Assembly (NCBI GenBank): GCA_944391395.1
Contig: CALXTI010000001.1
Span: 82,065-146,064, forward strand
DNA: 64,000 bases
Origin: an uncultured Alphaproteobacteria bacterium
GTDB lineage: Bacteria > Pseudomonadota > Alphaproteobacteria > RF32 > CAG-239
Reading direction: 5' to 3'
Shown here piece after piece: positions 1 to 6,281 of the stretch (its first letter is position 1; every line of letters starts with the position of its first letter). The position numbers were made by a program, and so were the translations under genes. Below the pieces are notes generated by a model, which did not search any database, was not told where the DNA came from, and saw nothing but the letters and a program-made list of their open reading frames with translations.

Positions 1-235
1 TATGACCATCAAAATCATATTTTATACTGTAAACGGGAGTTTCTGTACTTATTTCATCCAATATCTCATTTTTAATAATCTTGGCGTATCCGTTGGCTGC
101 TTTATCCGTCGTTGTTCCATCTCCGCCTATATATAACACGCAAATCTCATCTTTAGGAATAGAATCAACTTTCACGTAGCCATAAGGATTATCTTCTGTT
201 TTATCGGTTCTCTTTCCAATTTCTATTGATGACAT
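1..235 (-). CDS. hypothetical protein, 5' part only (runs off the window)
   Basis: An open frame starts with ATG at 235, reading leftward, and stays open for 78 codons to the window edge, so the C-terminus is outside. AAGGA lies 8 nt upstream of the ATG, a good ribosome binding site. The visible protein begins MSSIEIGKRTDK and contains CVLYIGGDGT followed by a lysine-rich helix. I do not recognise the family. The glycine-rich GGDGT stretch after a beta-strand-like segment could be a nucleotide- or substrate-binding loop, but that is speculation. Confidence 0.6.
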   Translation of the reverse strand, partial: MSSIEIGKRTDKTEDNPYGYVKVDSIPKDEICVLYIGGDGTTTDKAANGYAKIIKNEILDEISTETPVYSIKYDFDGH

Positions 236-352
236 CGTTTGGTTCCTTAAATATAGCAACAACTATATCAGATATATCATAAATACGCACCAAAATCAAT
301 ATATTTAGTTCTTTGAATACGGCTTACACCAACCAGATTAAGAGGTTGTGTT

Positions 353-381
353 AAAAAGAAAAAGACGCTTTAAAGCGTCTT
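353..381 (-). terminator. rho-independent terminator after the 481-918 gene
   Basis: A perfect 20-nt palindrome lies at 362-381 (AAGACGCTTT paired with AAAGCGTCTT). Read on the minus strand it is followed by a T-rich tail over 361-353. It sits about 100 nt past the stop of the minus-strand gene ending at 481. Confidence 0.65.
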
Positions 382-480
382 CATCTTGAACGGCAGGGCT
401 AATACCCCACGGACTTTTTAAATCGTAAAATCATTTACCGACACCATTCACATCATACGGCAAATGAAATTTAAGAAATT

Positions 481-918
481 TTACTCAGGAAACAATTCAT
501 CCAGCCTTTTTATAATCAGCTTCGGCTCTATATCGTCATAAAACTGAGCACTCCCCACAGAGGGCTTATGAAAATAGTTCCAAAGCCAATTCCTATACTT
601 ACTGTTATCGCAAAGCACAACAACCTTGTTATTTTTACTGATAGCAACCATAATTACCGCAGTGCAATCAATATTGAGCTTATTTGCTATATAAGGTCTT
701 AGGGAATAAACACACTCTAAAGCAAAATTTTCTGCGTCCTTATATTCTTTAGGGACTCTGGCTACTGTATATTGCCGACTGAAATCAAAAGCAATATGCA
801 TTTCTTCAATTTCTTTGTTTGACAACATAATTTTAAATTTAGGTGATACAATAATTTTGTTAGTATTTTTTCTATAACATACTTTTGACAAAATGCAAGA
901 AATATATTGATTAAACAT
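481..918 (-). CDS. hypothetical protein, 145 aa
   Basis: The frame of 145 codons is AT-rich like the surrounding accessory DNA and is followed by a convincing terminator. The product is soluble, mixed alpha/beta, with a hydrophobic strand near residues 85-100 (TAVIMVAISKNNKVVVLCDN) and an acidic C-terminus. No signal peptide or membrane segment is seen. No strong ribosome binding site precedes the ATG at 918; an internal ATG at codon 31 is an alternative start but also lacks one. I do not recognise the family. The neighbours on both sides are also hypothetical, so context gives no function. Confidence 0.5.
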   Translation of the reverse strand: MFNQYISCILSKVCYRKNTNKIIVSPKFKIMLSNKEIEEMHIAFDFSRQYTVARVPKEYKDAENFALECVYSLRPYIANKLNIDCTAVIMVAISKNNKVVVLCDNSKYRNWLWNYFHKPSVGSAQFYDDIEPKLIIKRLDELFPE

Positions 919-1191
919 CCCGAAAGGTAATAGGATTAAAGCCGCATTAAATGCTTGTAAAATAAAGAATTTCGTTTGGGATGGTCCGTGTACCCAGCGG
1001 GAAATGACCTCTTTGATGACATCTCACGCGGACTCAGTTAACTTATTGATTTATAAAGGGAAAGTGCGCATTAAGGCGTCTTTAATCTTGATGTAAACGT
1101 AATCTCTGTGGTTTGAATGTATAATCATCTGCTGATTTATATAAAAATTATTTATTATTTTATCTAAAAGGTACTAATATATTATTAATAT
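919..1191. other. gene-poor AT-rich gap
   Basis: No supportable gene. Around 1065-1095 a segment resembles the 3' half of the terminator at 362-390 (both contain GCGTCTT followed by ATCTTGA), which may be an old duplication. Nothing else is evident until the promoter at 1192. Confidence 0.4.
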
Positions 1192-1220
1192 TTGACAAAT
1201 ATGGATATTTGTATTAATAT
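1192..1220 (+). promoter_or_regulatory. sigma70-type promoter for the 1260-1967 gene
   Basis: TTGACA at 1192-1197 is a perfect -35 box. After a 17-nt spacer comes TAATAT at 1215-1220 (4 of 6 to TATAAT). The start codon is 40 nt downstream, leaving a short leader containing AGGGG and AAAGG. Confidence 0.65.
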
Positions 1221-1259
1221 CATATGTATGATAAATAAACTTTAATAGGGGTAAAAGGT

Positions 1260-1967
1260 ATGACTGAAAATGTTAAGGATGGTCGTCTCGCCGAAATGGA
1301 TAAGATTTTCAAGATTAATAATCCTAAATACAAAGATACTCATTTTACTTCCATAAAAGAAGTTAAAGGTTTTTATGTTGCTTCAATTATTGATAAAAGA
1401 CCTATAGAAGAAATACACCCTTATGCTTATGCTCAGGAGTATAAAAGAGCTCTTTATTTTATATTACCTAAAGATAATAAATCATCAAAAGGTGCTGTTA
1501 TTGAAATGATTAGTCATCCGGCATATGACTGGGATGTTGGAAGAGATTGGGGAACTAATCCGGAAAGTACAGATATACGTTTGAACATAGAAGGTAAAGA
1601 AGTAGCGAGGGTATGGGAAGGAAAATATATAGATGTAGCAGATAAGCTATTAGTAAGACAACTTCTTAGAGAACATAAAGAAGGTAGAAGTATAATAAAA
1701 TTTTTAAATAAATTTGTTATTGAAAAAGAAGAAGTAAGACAAAAAAGAAGAGAAGATCTAAAATCTATAAAAAATGGTTTTGAAGAAATGGTTGGAAAAG
1801 GTGCAAGTGCGATTAAAAATAAAATTGAACATCTAAAAGATCGTTGCAGAAAAGTATCTGATAGGATAACAGAAAACGTAGAACAAGCAAAGGAAAAGCG
1901 AAAAGTCAAAAAAACAATAAATTATTATACCAAATCCAGAGGTCATAATAAAATGAAAGATATATAA
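1260..1967 (+). CDS. hypothetical protein with charged C-terminal coiled coil, 235 aa
   Basis: The gene has a consensus promoter 40-70 nt upstream and a terminator just downstream, so it is a single-gene transcription unit. Residues 1-140 look like a compact alpha/beta domain with several aromatic positions (HPAYDWDVGRDWG near 90). Residues 140-225 are very rich in Lys, Glu and Arg and should form long helices or a coiled coil. The tail is strongly basic. No signal peptide or membrane segment. Codon use is very AT-rich compared with the core genes to the right, which suggests accessory origin. I do not recognise the family. Confidence 0.6.
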   Translation: MTENVKDGRLAEMDKIFKINNPKYKDTHFTSIKEVKGFYVASIIDKRPIEEIHPYAYAQEYKRALYFILPKDNKSSKGAVIEMISHPAYDWDVGRDWGTNPESTDIRLNIEGKEVARVWEGKYIDVADKLLVRQLLREHKEGRSIIKFLNKFVIEKEEVRQKRREDLKSIKNGFEEMVGKGASAIKNKIEHLKDRCRKVSDRITENVEQAKEKRKVKKTINYYTKSRGHNKMKDI

Positions 1968-1973
1968 AATTTA

Positions 1974-2008
1974 TAACCTACTGATTTTTATGTCAGTAGG
2001 TTATTTTT
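1974..2008 (+). terminator. rho-independent terminator
   Basis: TAACCTACTGA at 1974-1984 pairs perfectly with TCAGTAGGTTA at 1993-2003, followed by TTTTT. It lies 7 nt past the 1967 stop. Confidence 0.85.
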
Positions 2009-2250
2009 GGCCGTTAAAGAACATAATAAAATAGTTGTATCATATTTTGTTATTTTTGATATGCCTAAATAAGTTGTTTCTACTCTTTCTACAAAGCTTT
2101 TTAAGAATTTTTCATCATATGCAAATTCATCACAAGCCTTTACCCAGGGAGTTGATGTAGTGGGTCTGCTTGATTTTTAGTTCTTCTCTGCATTTATAAA
2201 GTTCAAGCAACGTTTCCGGCTCTGAAATAATAGGTATGTGCGTATAAGTC
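1988..2250 (-). pseudogene. probable broken gene, unknown product
   Basis: Reading leftward from about 2250, one frame gives SEPETLLELYKCREELKIK and stops near 2135. A second frame, open from about the same place, gives WVKACDEFAYDEKFLK and runs to a stop at 1988-1990. Both stretches look like real protein, and neither has a start codon or ribosome site of its own, so a frameshifted and 5'-truncated gene is the simplest reading. It lies just beyond the tRNA-Trp integration site, a usual place for gene debris. Family unknown. Confidence 0.3.
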
Positions 2251-2332
2251 GGTTATGCCCGTCCATAAAAAATGCTCCTGTGGTGCACTCCTGTGATACG
2301 CAGTGAAAATTGACATTTTCTTTAAAATCGGC

Positions 2333-2370
2333 AAAAAAAAATCGGTGCAATCACAATGAATTACACCGAT
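2333..2370 (-). terminator. terminator of tRNA-Trp
   Basis: On the minus strand, directly after the CCA end, a 10-bp stem (2361-2370 with 2341-2350, one G-U pair) is followed by a run of eight Ts (2340-2333). Confidence 0.85.
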
Positions 2371-2372
2371 AT

Positions 2373-2448
2373 TGGCAGGGGCAGTAAGATTCGAACTCAC
2401 GACACTCGGTTTTGGAGACCGATGCTCTACCAACTGAGCTATACCCCT
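2373..2448 (-). tRNA. trpT: tRNA-Trp (anticodon CCA)
   Basis: A 76-nt cloverleaf on the minus strand with encoded CCA. The acceptor AGGGGTA pairs with TGCCCCT, the D arm contains AGCTCAGTTGGTAGAGC, the anticodon loop is CTCCAAA (CCA, reading UGG) and the T loop is TTCGAAT. It has its own promoter and terminator. Its 5' half, up to the anticodon loop, lies within the 42-nt repeat found again at 10492-10533. The gene is therefore a hybrid: the 3' half is chromosomal and the 5' half with the upstream promoter came with the integrated element (inference from the geometry). Confidence 0.95.
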
Positions 2449-2449
2449 A
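2408..2449. repeat. attL: 42-nt direct repeat within tRNA-Trp
   Basis: The 42 nt from 2408 to 2449 are identical to 10492-10533. They span the 5' end to the anticodon loop of tRNA-Trp. Sequence identity stops abruptly on both sides, as expected for a site-specific integration core. Confidence 0.85.
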
Positions 2450-2463
2450 ACGAATCTTCCCGA

Positions 2464-2492
2464 TTTATATAGTATAAAAAAACATAAATCAA
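2464..2492 (-). promoter_or_regulatory. promoter of tRNA-Trp supplied by the element
   Basis: On the minus strand TTGATT (2492-2487), a 17-nt spacer and TATAAA (2469-2464) lie about 16 nt before the mature tRNA 5' end at 2448. It is inside the element, so transcription of the tRNA now depends on element DNA. Confidence 0.7.
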
Positions 2493-2857
2493 GTATTTTT
2501 TTCAACTCCTTGCAAACATTGCGTTTGCGGCGTTTAAGCTTGCTCGTAAATTCCTCATCTAAGGAAAGAAAAACTTATTTTCATAAGCACTATCAAAACC
2601 TGATTTTTTATGCCTAAACAAATTTTCCCTTTTTTATCCCTAAACCTCTTTGGAGATACCTATTTACAATGTTTTACGGGGGCTTAGAGGGAAACCTCAT
2701 TAGCCGCGTTAGCCTCATTAGCTTTCAGACTTTTCCGCCCCACACCAATATTTTTGCGCTCTTTTTGTTAAATGTCTACACTTATTAGGCTAACCCTTTG
2801 AAGTTGGGGATAGTTTTGCTTGCGTTAAATAAGTTCTTGATAGGTTCGAACAATAGA
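2493..2857. other. non-coding left arm of the element
   Basis: No convincing gene. It holds the 30-nt repeat at 2692-2721 that matches part of the integrase gene, and AT-rich sequence typical of an attachment arm. Confidence 0.5.
2692..2721 (+). repeat. 30-nt inverted repeat partner of 9896-9925
   Basis: 28 of 30 nt match the reverse complement of 9896-9925, which lies inside the integrase gene and encodes NLISRISLI. Here the same frame reads GGLEGNLISRVSLIS, with GG at the same distance as in the integrase. It may be an integrase arm-binding site or a fragment of a second integrase gene. Confidence 0.6.
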
Positions 2858-2886
2858 TTGCTTTTCAACTTTTATTGCGTTATATT
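2858..2886 (+). promoter_or_regulatory. possible promoter for the structured RNA region
   Basis: TTGCTT at 2858-2863, a 17-nt spacer and TATATT at 2881-2886 (5 of 6 to the -10 consensus). Transcription would start near 2893, just before the folded region. The -35 is weak. Confidence 0.35.
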
Positions 2887-2933
2887 TTTCTTGAACGTGG
2901 GAAACTGCGTTCTGAGTGCCTTTGGGTGCAAGA

Positions 2934-3134
2934 GAGCTGTCGTAAGCTCAATATTGGTGTCGGTGCTAGGATATAACATCGTCAAATTATCGGCTATTCG
3001 TAAAAGCTGATAATAAATATATCCCCGATTCATAGAGATATGGTCGGGGAGCTTTTAGCGAATGTCCAAGAGCCATATCTTTATCTTTGAAATAGTATGG
3101 TTCTAAAGGCTAAAAGAATCATTGACACCAATAT
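2934..3134 (+). ncRNA. candidate structured RNA upstream of the nuclease gene
   Basis: Four mutually compatible helices can be drawn. A small hairpin pairs 2934-2938 with 2945-2949. A long closing helix of 15 bp with two G-U pairs joins 2951-2965 to 3120-3134. Inside it, 2997-3008 pairs with 3050-3062 (12 bp, one bulged G at 3058), continuing after an internal loop to 3023-3028 with 3044-3049. A second arm pairs 3069-3077 with 3096-3104 (one G-U). It does not match any RNA class I recognise. It could be a free small RNA or the 5' leader of the operon starting at 3196. A 70-codon frame at 2798-3010 overlaps it and is not believed. Confidence 0.45.
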
Positions 3135-3143
3135 GATTTACGA

Positions 3144-3189
3144 ACTCTCCGACCACCTTTCAAAGGTGGTTTATCTTTAACTGGGGAGT
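3144..3189 (+). promoter_or_regulatory. hairpin masking the ribosome binding site of the nuclease gene
   Basis: The Shine-Dalgarno GGGGAG(T) at 3183-3189, 6 nt before the ATG at 3196, can pair with ACTCTCC at 3144-3150 (one G-U). Enclosed is a 9-bp arm (ACCACCTTT 3152-3160 with AAAGGTGGT 3162-3170; the tip pairs must open to form a loop). This arm is followed by a T-rich stretch, so it could act as an attenuator or a translational switch. Confidence 0.45.
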
Positions 3190-3195
3190 GATAAA

Positions 3196-4128
3196 ATGGA
3201 ACAGCCGAATATATTTGATTATGCAACAAGCGAGTTGTCGCAAGATGCTTTTATTTGTTATCTGTTAGCTTTTGGTCTAGATAAGTATAAAAAATCTTAT
3301 CCGAGGGAATTTAAAATTGCACATTTGTTTTTAGAAAAGTGCGGGATTCCTGCTAACGAAGAAATTTTAGAAATCAGGAAACAATATTTAAATATTGATG
3401 TTTTGGCAATTACCTCTTCCCATTTGCTAATCGTTGAAGATAAGACAGGCACAAAAGAACATAGCAATCAAATTGTTAAATATGTTAAGGCTTTGAAAAA
3501 TAGTGCTTTATCTTCGGGACGGAAAATCAAAGTTTGTTATTTAAAAACCTTGGACTATGTTCGCCCTTATGAAACCGTTGATAAAGAAGTCTTGCCGCAA
3601 TGTGATTGCTGTTCTCTCAGACGTAAAGATATGTTGGATTTATTAAAAACGAATCCTGAAAACAACTTGATTTTTGAAAGTTTTTACAGCCGACTGGATA
3701 GTATAGAAAAGCGGATAAAAAATTGTGATAACGCTGAAATAAGAACTTGGTGCAAGGAAAAATGGTTTGATTATCTGAGTTCTGCCTTAATCGGACACGA
3801 GTTTAATATTGACTGGGTTAATAATGCCCGAGGTGGTTTCTATGCTTGTTATTTTGACTGGGTAAATTGCGGAAATGGTGAGAATTACAAACAAATAGAA
3901 ATATCTTTTGAGGACGGCGTAACTTCTGAGGTCAAACTTTGCTTTAAGTTTGCCAGTGACAATAAGGAAATAACCCTTAATAGTAAATCTTTGATAAAAG
4001 ATTTACAGAAAGCAGTTGTAATAAAAGGATATAAAGCCGCTTATCGTATGGGAAGAACAACAACCTACGCTTATAAAAAGGCAAAAGATATAAAAGATGT
4101 CCAAGATTTTATAAACAATGCGTCATAA
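3196..4128 (+). CDS. PD-(D/E)XK nuclease superfamily protein, 310 aa
   Basis: The N-terminal third has the core of the PD-(D/E)XK fold: an opening helix with SQDAFICYLL (15-24), D68 in NIDVLAI and E81-D-K83 in LLIVEDKTG, then a helix. This arrangement and the NIFDYATSELSQDAF opening resemble the PDDEXK_4-type family (from memory). The expected activity is metal-dependent cleavage of nucleic acid. Residues 180-310 form an alpha/beta extension of unknown role. It is the first gene of a tight six-gene operon in an integrated element, so a defence or inter-element role is plausible but not shown. The start is fixed by GGGGAG 6 nt upstream. The leader is strongly structured. Confidence 0.75.
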   Translation: MEQPNIFDYATSELSQDAFICYLLAFGLDKYKKSYPREFKIAHLFLEKCGIPANEEILEIRKQYLNIDVLAITSSHLLIVEDKTGTKEHSNQIVKYVKALKNSALSSGRKIKVCYLKTLDYVRPYETVDKEVLPQCDCCSLRRKDMLDLLKTNPENNLIFESFYSRLDSIEKRIKNCDNAEIRTWCKEKWFDYLSSALIGHEFNIDWVNNARGGFYACYFDWVNCGNGENYKQIEISFEDGVTSEVKLCFKFASDNKEITLNSKSLIKDLQKAVVIKGYKAAYRMGRTTTYAYKKAKDIKDVQDFINNAS

Positions 4129-4173
4129 TTTGACGTAGTGAAAATATAGTTTTTTTTGCGAAAGGATATGAAA

Positions 4174-4440
4174 ATGATTGATTTTATAGAGGATAGTTGT
4201 ACCGGAAGAATAAATAATTTTCCTCATATTATGCAAGGTGTTTTAAATGTTTCTCTTACTAATGGAAATGGAATAGCTCTTGGCGGATGTTGTTCAGGTG
4301 CTGTACCAGGTTGTGAAATATTAAAGTGTGATAATAGTTACATTTATGTTCGCGACAGAAACATGCCGTCTATTGTTAATGTTTATGATGAAAATGGATA
4401 TAAAGTAAAAGAAATTTCAATCAATGACTTGGATTTATAA
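4174..4440 (+). CDS. small beta-rich protein, paralogue of 4673-4927, 88 aa
   Basis: The start is taken as the ATG at 4174 because AAAGG lies 8 nt upstream; the in-frame ATG at 4168 is too close to it. The protein begins MIDFIEDS and ends VYDENGYKVKEISINDLDL, closely paralleled by MIEYLKD and VFDEMGVKVKEIDVKDLG in the protein at 4673. Both have a central Gly/Cys region followed by an IYV strand, so they are paralogues or a split pair. This copy has CC at the centre (GGCCSGAVPGC). No signal peptide or membrane segment. Function unknown. It lies 45 nt after the nuclease gene and is likely co-transcribed. Confidence 0.6.
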   Translation: MIDFIEDSCTGRINNFPHIMQGVLNVSLTNGNGIALGGCCSGAVPGCEILKCDNSYIYVRDRNMPSIVNVYDENGYKVKEISINDLDL

Positions 4441-4443
4441 AAT

Positions 4444-4680
4444 ATGAATGATGATATTTTTAAGGCGAAACTGCAAGTATTGGCAGATATGCAACATTCT
4501 TTTTATGTTGATTTTATGCCTCTTGTTCAGCAAATCAAAAAAGATATTGCAACCTTAAAAATTGATAAAAAAGACATTCTTACAGTTAATCATATAAATG
4601 AAAATCTATCAAAAGCCAATAGTCTTTTAGAATTTCTGAATAAACAATCTAATATCACAAAGGATAAAATCAATGATTGA
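4444..4680 (+). CDS. small helical protein, 78 aa
   Basis: It starts 3 nt after the preceding stop and its end overlaps the next start by 8 nt, so translation of the three is probably coupled. The sequence is all-alpha in character, with heptad-like hydrophobic spacing (LQVLADMQHSF, LVQQIKKDIATLKI, LSKANSLLEFLNKQ). It lies between the two paralogous small proteins, which suggests a complex with them. Family unknown. Confidence 0.6.
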   Translation: MNDDIFKAKLQVLADMQHSFYVDFMPLVQQIKKDIATLKIDKKDILTVNHINENLSKANSLLEFLNKQSNITKDKIND

Positions 4681-4927
4681 ATATCTGAAAGATATGTCCG
4701 TTATCGGTTCTAAAATAACAACGTGTCCTTATACGCTTAAAGGTCCGATTGCTATTGTGTGGAATGGCGGGAAAAATGTGCGTTGCCCTGCGTGGGGTAC
4801 TGGTCGAGAAATTCTTAAATTTGATAAAATAAATATTTATGTCAAATCTGATAATGCCGGCAAGGTTGATGTATTTGATGAAATGGGCGTTAAAGTCAAA
4901 GAAATTGATGTTAAGGATTTGGGGTAA
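4673..4927 (+). CDS. small beta-rich protein, paralogue of 4174-4440, 84 aa
   Basis: AAAGG lies 8 nt before the ATG, within the end of the preceding gene. The sequence parallels the 4174 protein from end to end: acidic start, Gly-rich middle (VWNGGKNVRCPAWGTG), an INIYV strand, and the ending DVFDEMGVKVKEIDVKDLG. The middle diverges most, which suggests different partners or ligands on a shared scaffold. Its stop overlaps the next start (TAATG). Function unknown. Confidence 0.6.
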   Translation: MIEYLKDMSVIGSKITTCPYTLKGPIAIVWNGGKNVRCPAWGTGREILKFDKINIYVKSDNAGKVDVFDEMGVKVKEIDVKDLG

Positions 4928-5277
4928 TGAATACAGCAAAAGATAGAATTTATCGGATAACGAATAAGGAACAACTTATTCAGTTAATCAATGATAATCC
5001 GTTATTGCGGATTTTAACCAATGGTCCTGATGTGTTTGCTTGGGAATATGAGCTTGCCTGCCACGATGAGGTTCGGCAGTTGTTTCCTGAAATAACGGAC
5101 GATTGGACGGGGTATTTAATAGACAACGGACGGTTACTCCATTCTGTTAAAATAGATTTTCCGGTAATGGATAAATTTCTTTGTCGGTGGTTTCCCGATA
5201 GTTGTGAGCGCATTGATGAATATAATCGGCGTGAGGGGTTACGACTATTCCCTGTAAAGGAAAAATTAAATGGATAA
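4927..5277 (+). CDS. hypothetical protein, 116 aa
   Basis: The start overlaps the preceding stop by one nucleotide and the stop overlaps the next gene by 8 nt, placing it firmly in the operon. The product is soluble and acidic, with many aromatic residues (DVFAWEYELACHDEV, DDWTGYLIDNGRLL, FLCRWFPDSC). Family not recognised. Its position between the small paralogues and the ATPase suggests a partner of one of them. Confidence 0.6.
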   Translation: MNTAKDRIYRITNKEQLIQLINDNPLLRILTNGPDVFAWEYELACHDEVRQLFPEITDDWTGYLIDNGRLLHSVKIDFPVMDKFLCRWFPDSCERIDEYNRREGLRLFPVKEKLNG

Positions 5278-6238
5278 AAATTGTTATCATGTTTCTTCTG
5301 TTGTTCAATCCTATTTAGAGGAATTGGATTATAGGTATCAGAACCGAGGCAAACCTCTAGGACTTTCTACTGGCATAAAAGTGTTAGATGAACGAATGGA
5401 GTGGATGCGAAATGGAGAAGTTATTTTGCTTGGTGCTAGACCTGCAATGGGGAAAACTTCTTTTGCAGTGAACTGCTCATACCAATTAGCGAAAACTTTT
5501 TTAGAAATCCCACAAAATAGAGATTGTGTTTTATATTTTAGTTTAGAATCTTCAAGAGATATACTTTTGCCACGATTTATTTCTCATGAAACAAAACAAC
5601 CTAGCTGGGAAGCGAGATATCAGCGGTATAGTGACGTCTGTTTTGAAAAAACTTATGAGGATTTTGAAGCAATTATAAATGCGACTAAACGTATATCTGA
5701 ATTGCCTTTGTATATTTGTGATTATCTTGATGATATGTGTGAAATGGAAAATATTATTCAACAGGTTAATCAGCAGAAACATGTTGCTTTTATTGTAGTT
5801 GATTATGTACAACTATTTCCGTTTATGGGAAGCGATGTGGGAATGAAAGAAATAAAAAAGCTTGCTCAAACTTTTAATGTTCCTATTCTGGTTTTATCGC
5901 AATTAAATCGTAATTTGGAGCATAGAAAAGATAAACGTCCCTATTCCTATGACATTTGTGGTGAAGATAGGAAGATTTTACAGTATGTTGATAAATTGTT
6001 ATTTTTGTACAGAGAATATTATTATCTTCAAAATGAAGAACCTAAAATAAAAAACAAAGAAACAAAAGAACATTTCCAAAAACGAATAGAAGAATGGGAA
6101 AAGAATTGTCGAAAAACAGAAAATGAATGTGAAATAATGCTTGCAAAGGGTAGATATGGACGTATTAAGTGTTTTTTTGATAGAGATACAGGAATCTTTT
6201 ATGATTTAGAACATCCGGAAGATGACATTCCTTTTTAG
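5270..6238 (+). CDS. DnaB C-terminal-like RecA-fold ATPase, 322 aa
   Basis: The protein is a single RecA/DnaB-type ATPase domain without the DnaB N-terminal helical domain. Walker A is GARPAMGKTS (55-64), the catalytic Glu lies in FSLESS (about 93), Walker B is FIVVDYVQL (D178), and the sensor motif SQLNR is at 210-214, all in DnaB order. A lysine/glutamate-rich insertion lies near 240-275. Full replicative DnaB is about 460 aa. It could be the element's own helicase working with the primase-polymerase encoded convergently, or an ATPase of the nuclease operon. The start is preceded by AAAGG and overlaps the previous gene. Confidence 0.8.
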   Translation: MDKNCYHVSSVVQSYLEELDYRYQNRGKPLGLSTGIKVLDERMEWMRNGEVILLGARPAMGKTSFAVNCSYQLAKTFLEIPQNRDCVLYFSLESSRDILLPRFISHETKQPSWEARYQRYSDVCFEKTYEDFEAIINATKRISELPLYICDYLDDMCEMENIIQQVNQQKHVAFIVVDYVQLFPFMGSDVGMKEIKKLAQTFNVPILVLSQLNRNLEHRKDKRPYSYDICGEDRKILQYVDKLLFLYREYYYLQNEEPKIKNKETKEHFQKRIEEWEKNCRKTENECEIMLAKGRYGRIKCFFDRDTGIFYDLEHPEDDIPF

Positions 6239-6240
6239 AA

Positions 6241-6268
6241 AAAGGGCGGAATTAAAACTCCGCCCTTT
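6241..6268. terminator. bidirectional terminator between convergent operons
   Basis: AAAGGGCGGA at 6241-6250 pairs perfectly with TCCGCCCTTT at 6259-6268. It lies between the stops at 6238 (plus) and 6282 (minus) and has A/T runs on both flanks. Confidence 0.8.
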
Positions 6269-6281
6269 GTCGTTGCCTTTC

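Noticed and set aside
2203..2505. Open frame of 100 codons on the minus strand
   Set aside because: It runs across the whole tRNA-Trp gene and its terminator; the tRNA explains the sequence.
2798..3010. Plus-strand frame of 70 codons, hydrophobic
   Set aside because: Weak ribosome site, unusual composition, and it ends inside the base-paired arm of the candidate RNA. Chance frame more likely, though a small membrane peptide cannot be fully excluded.
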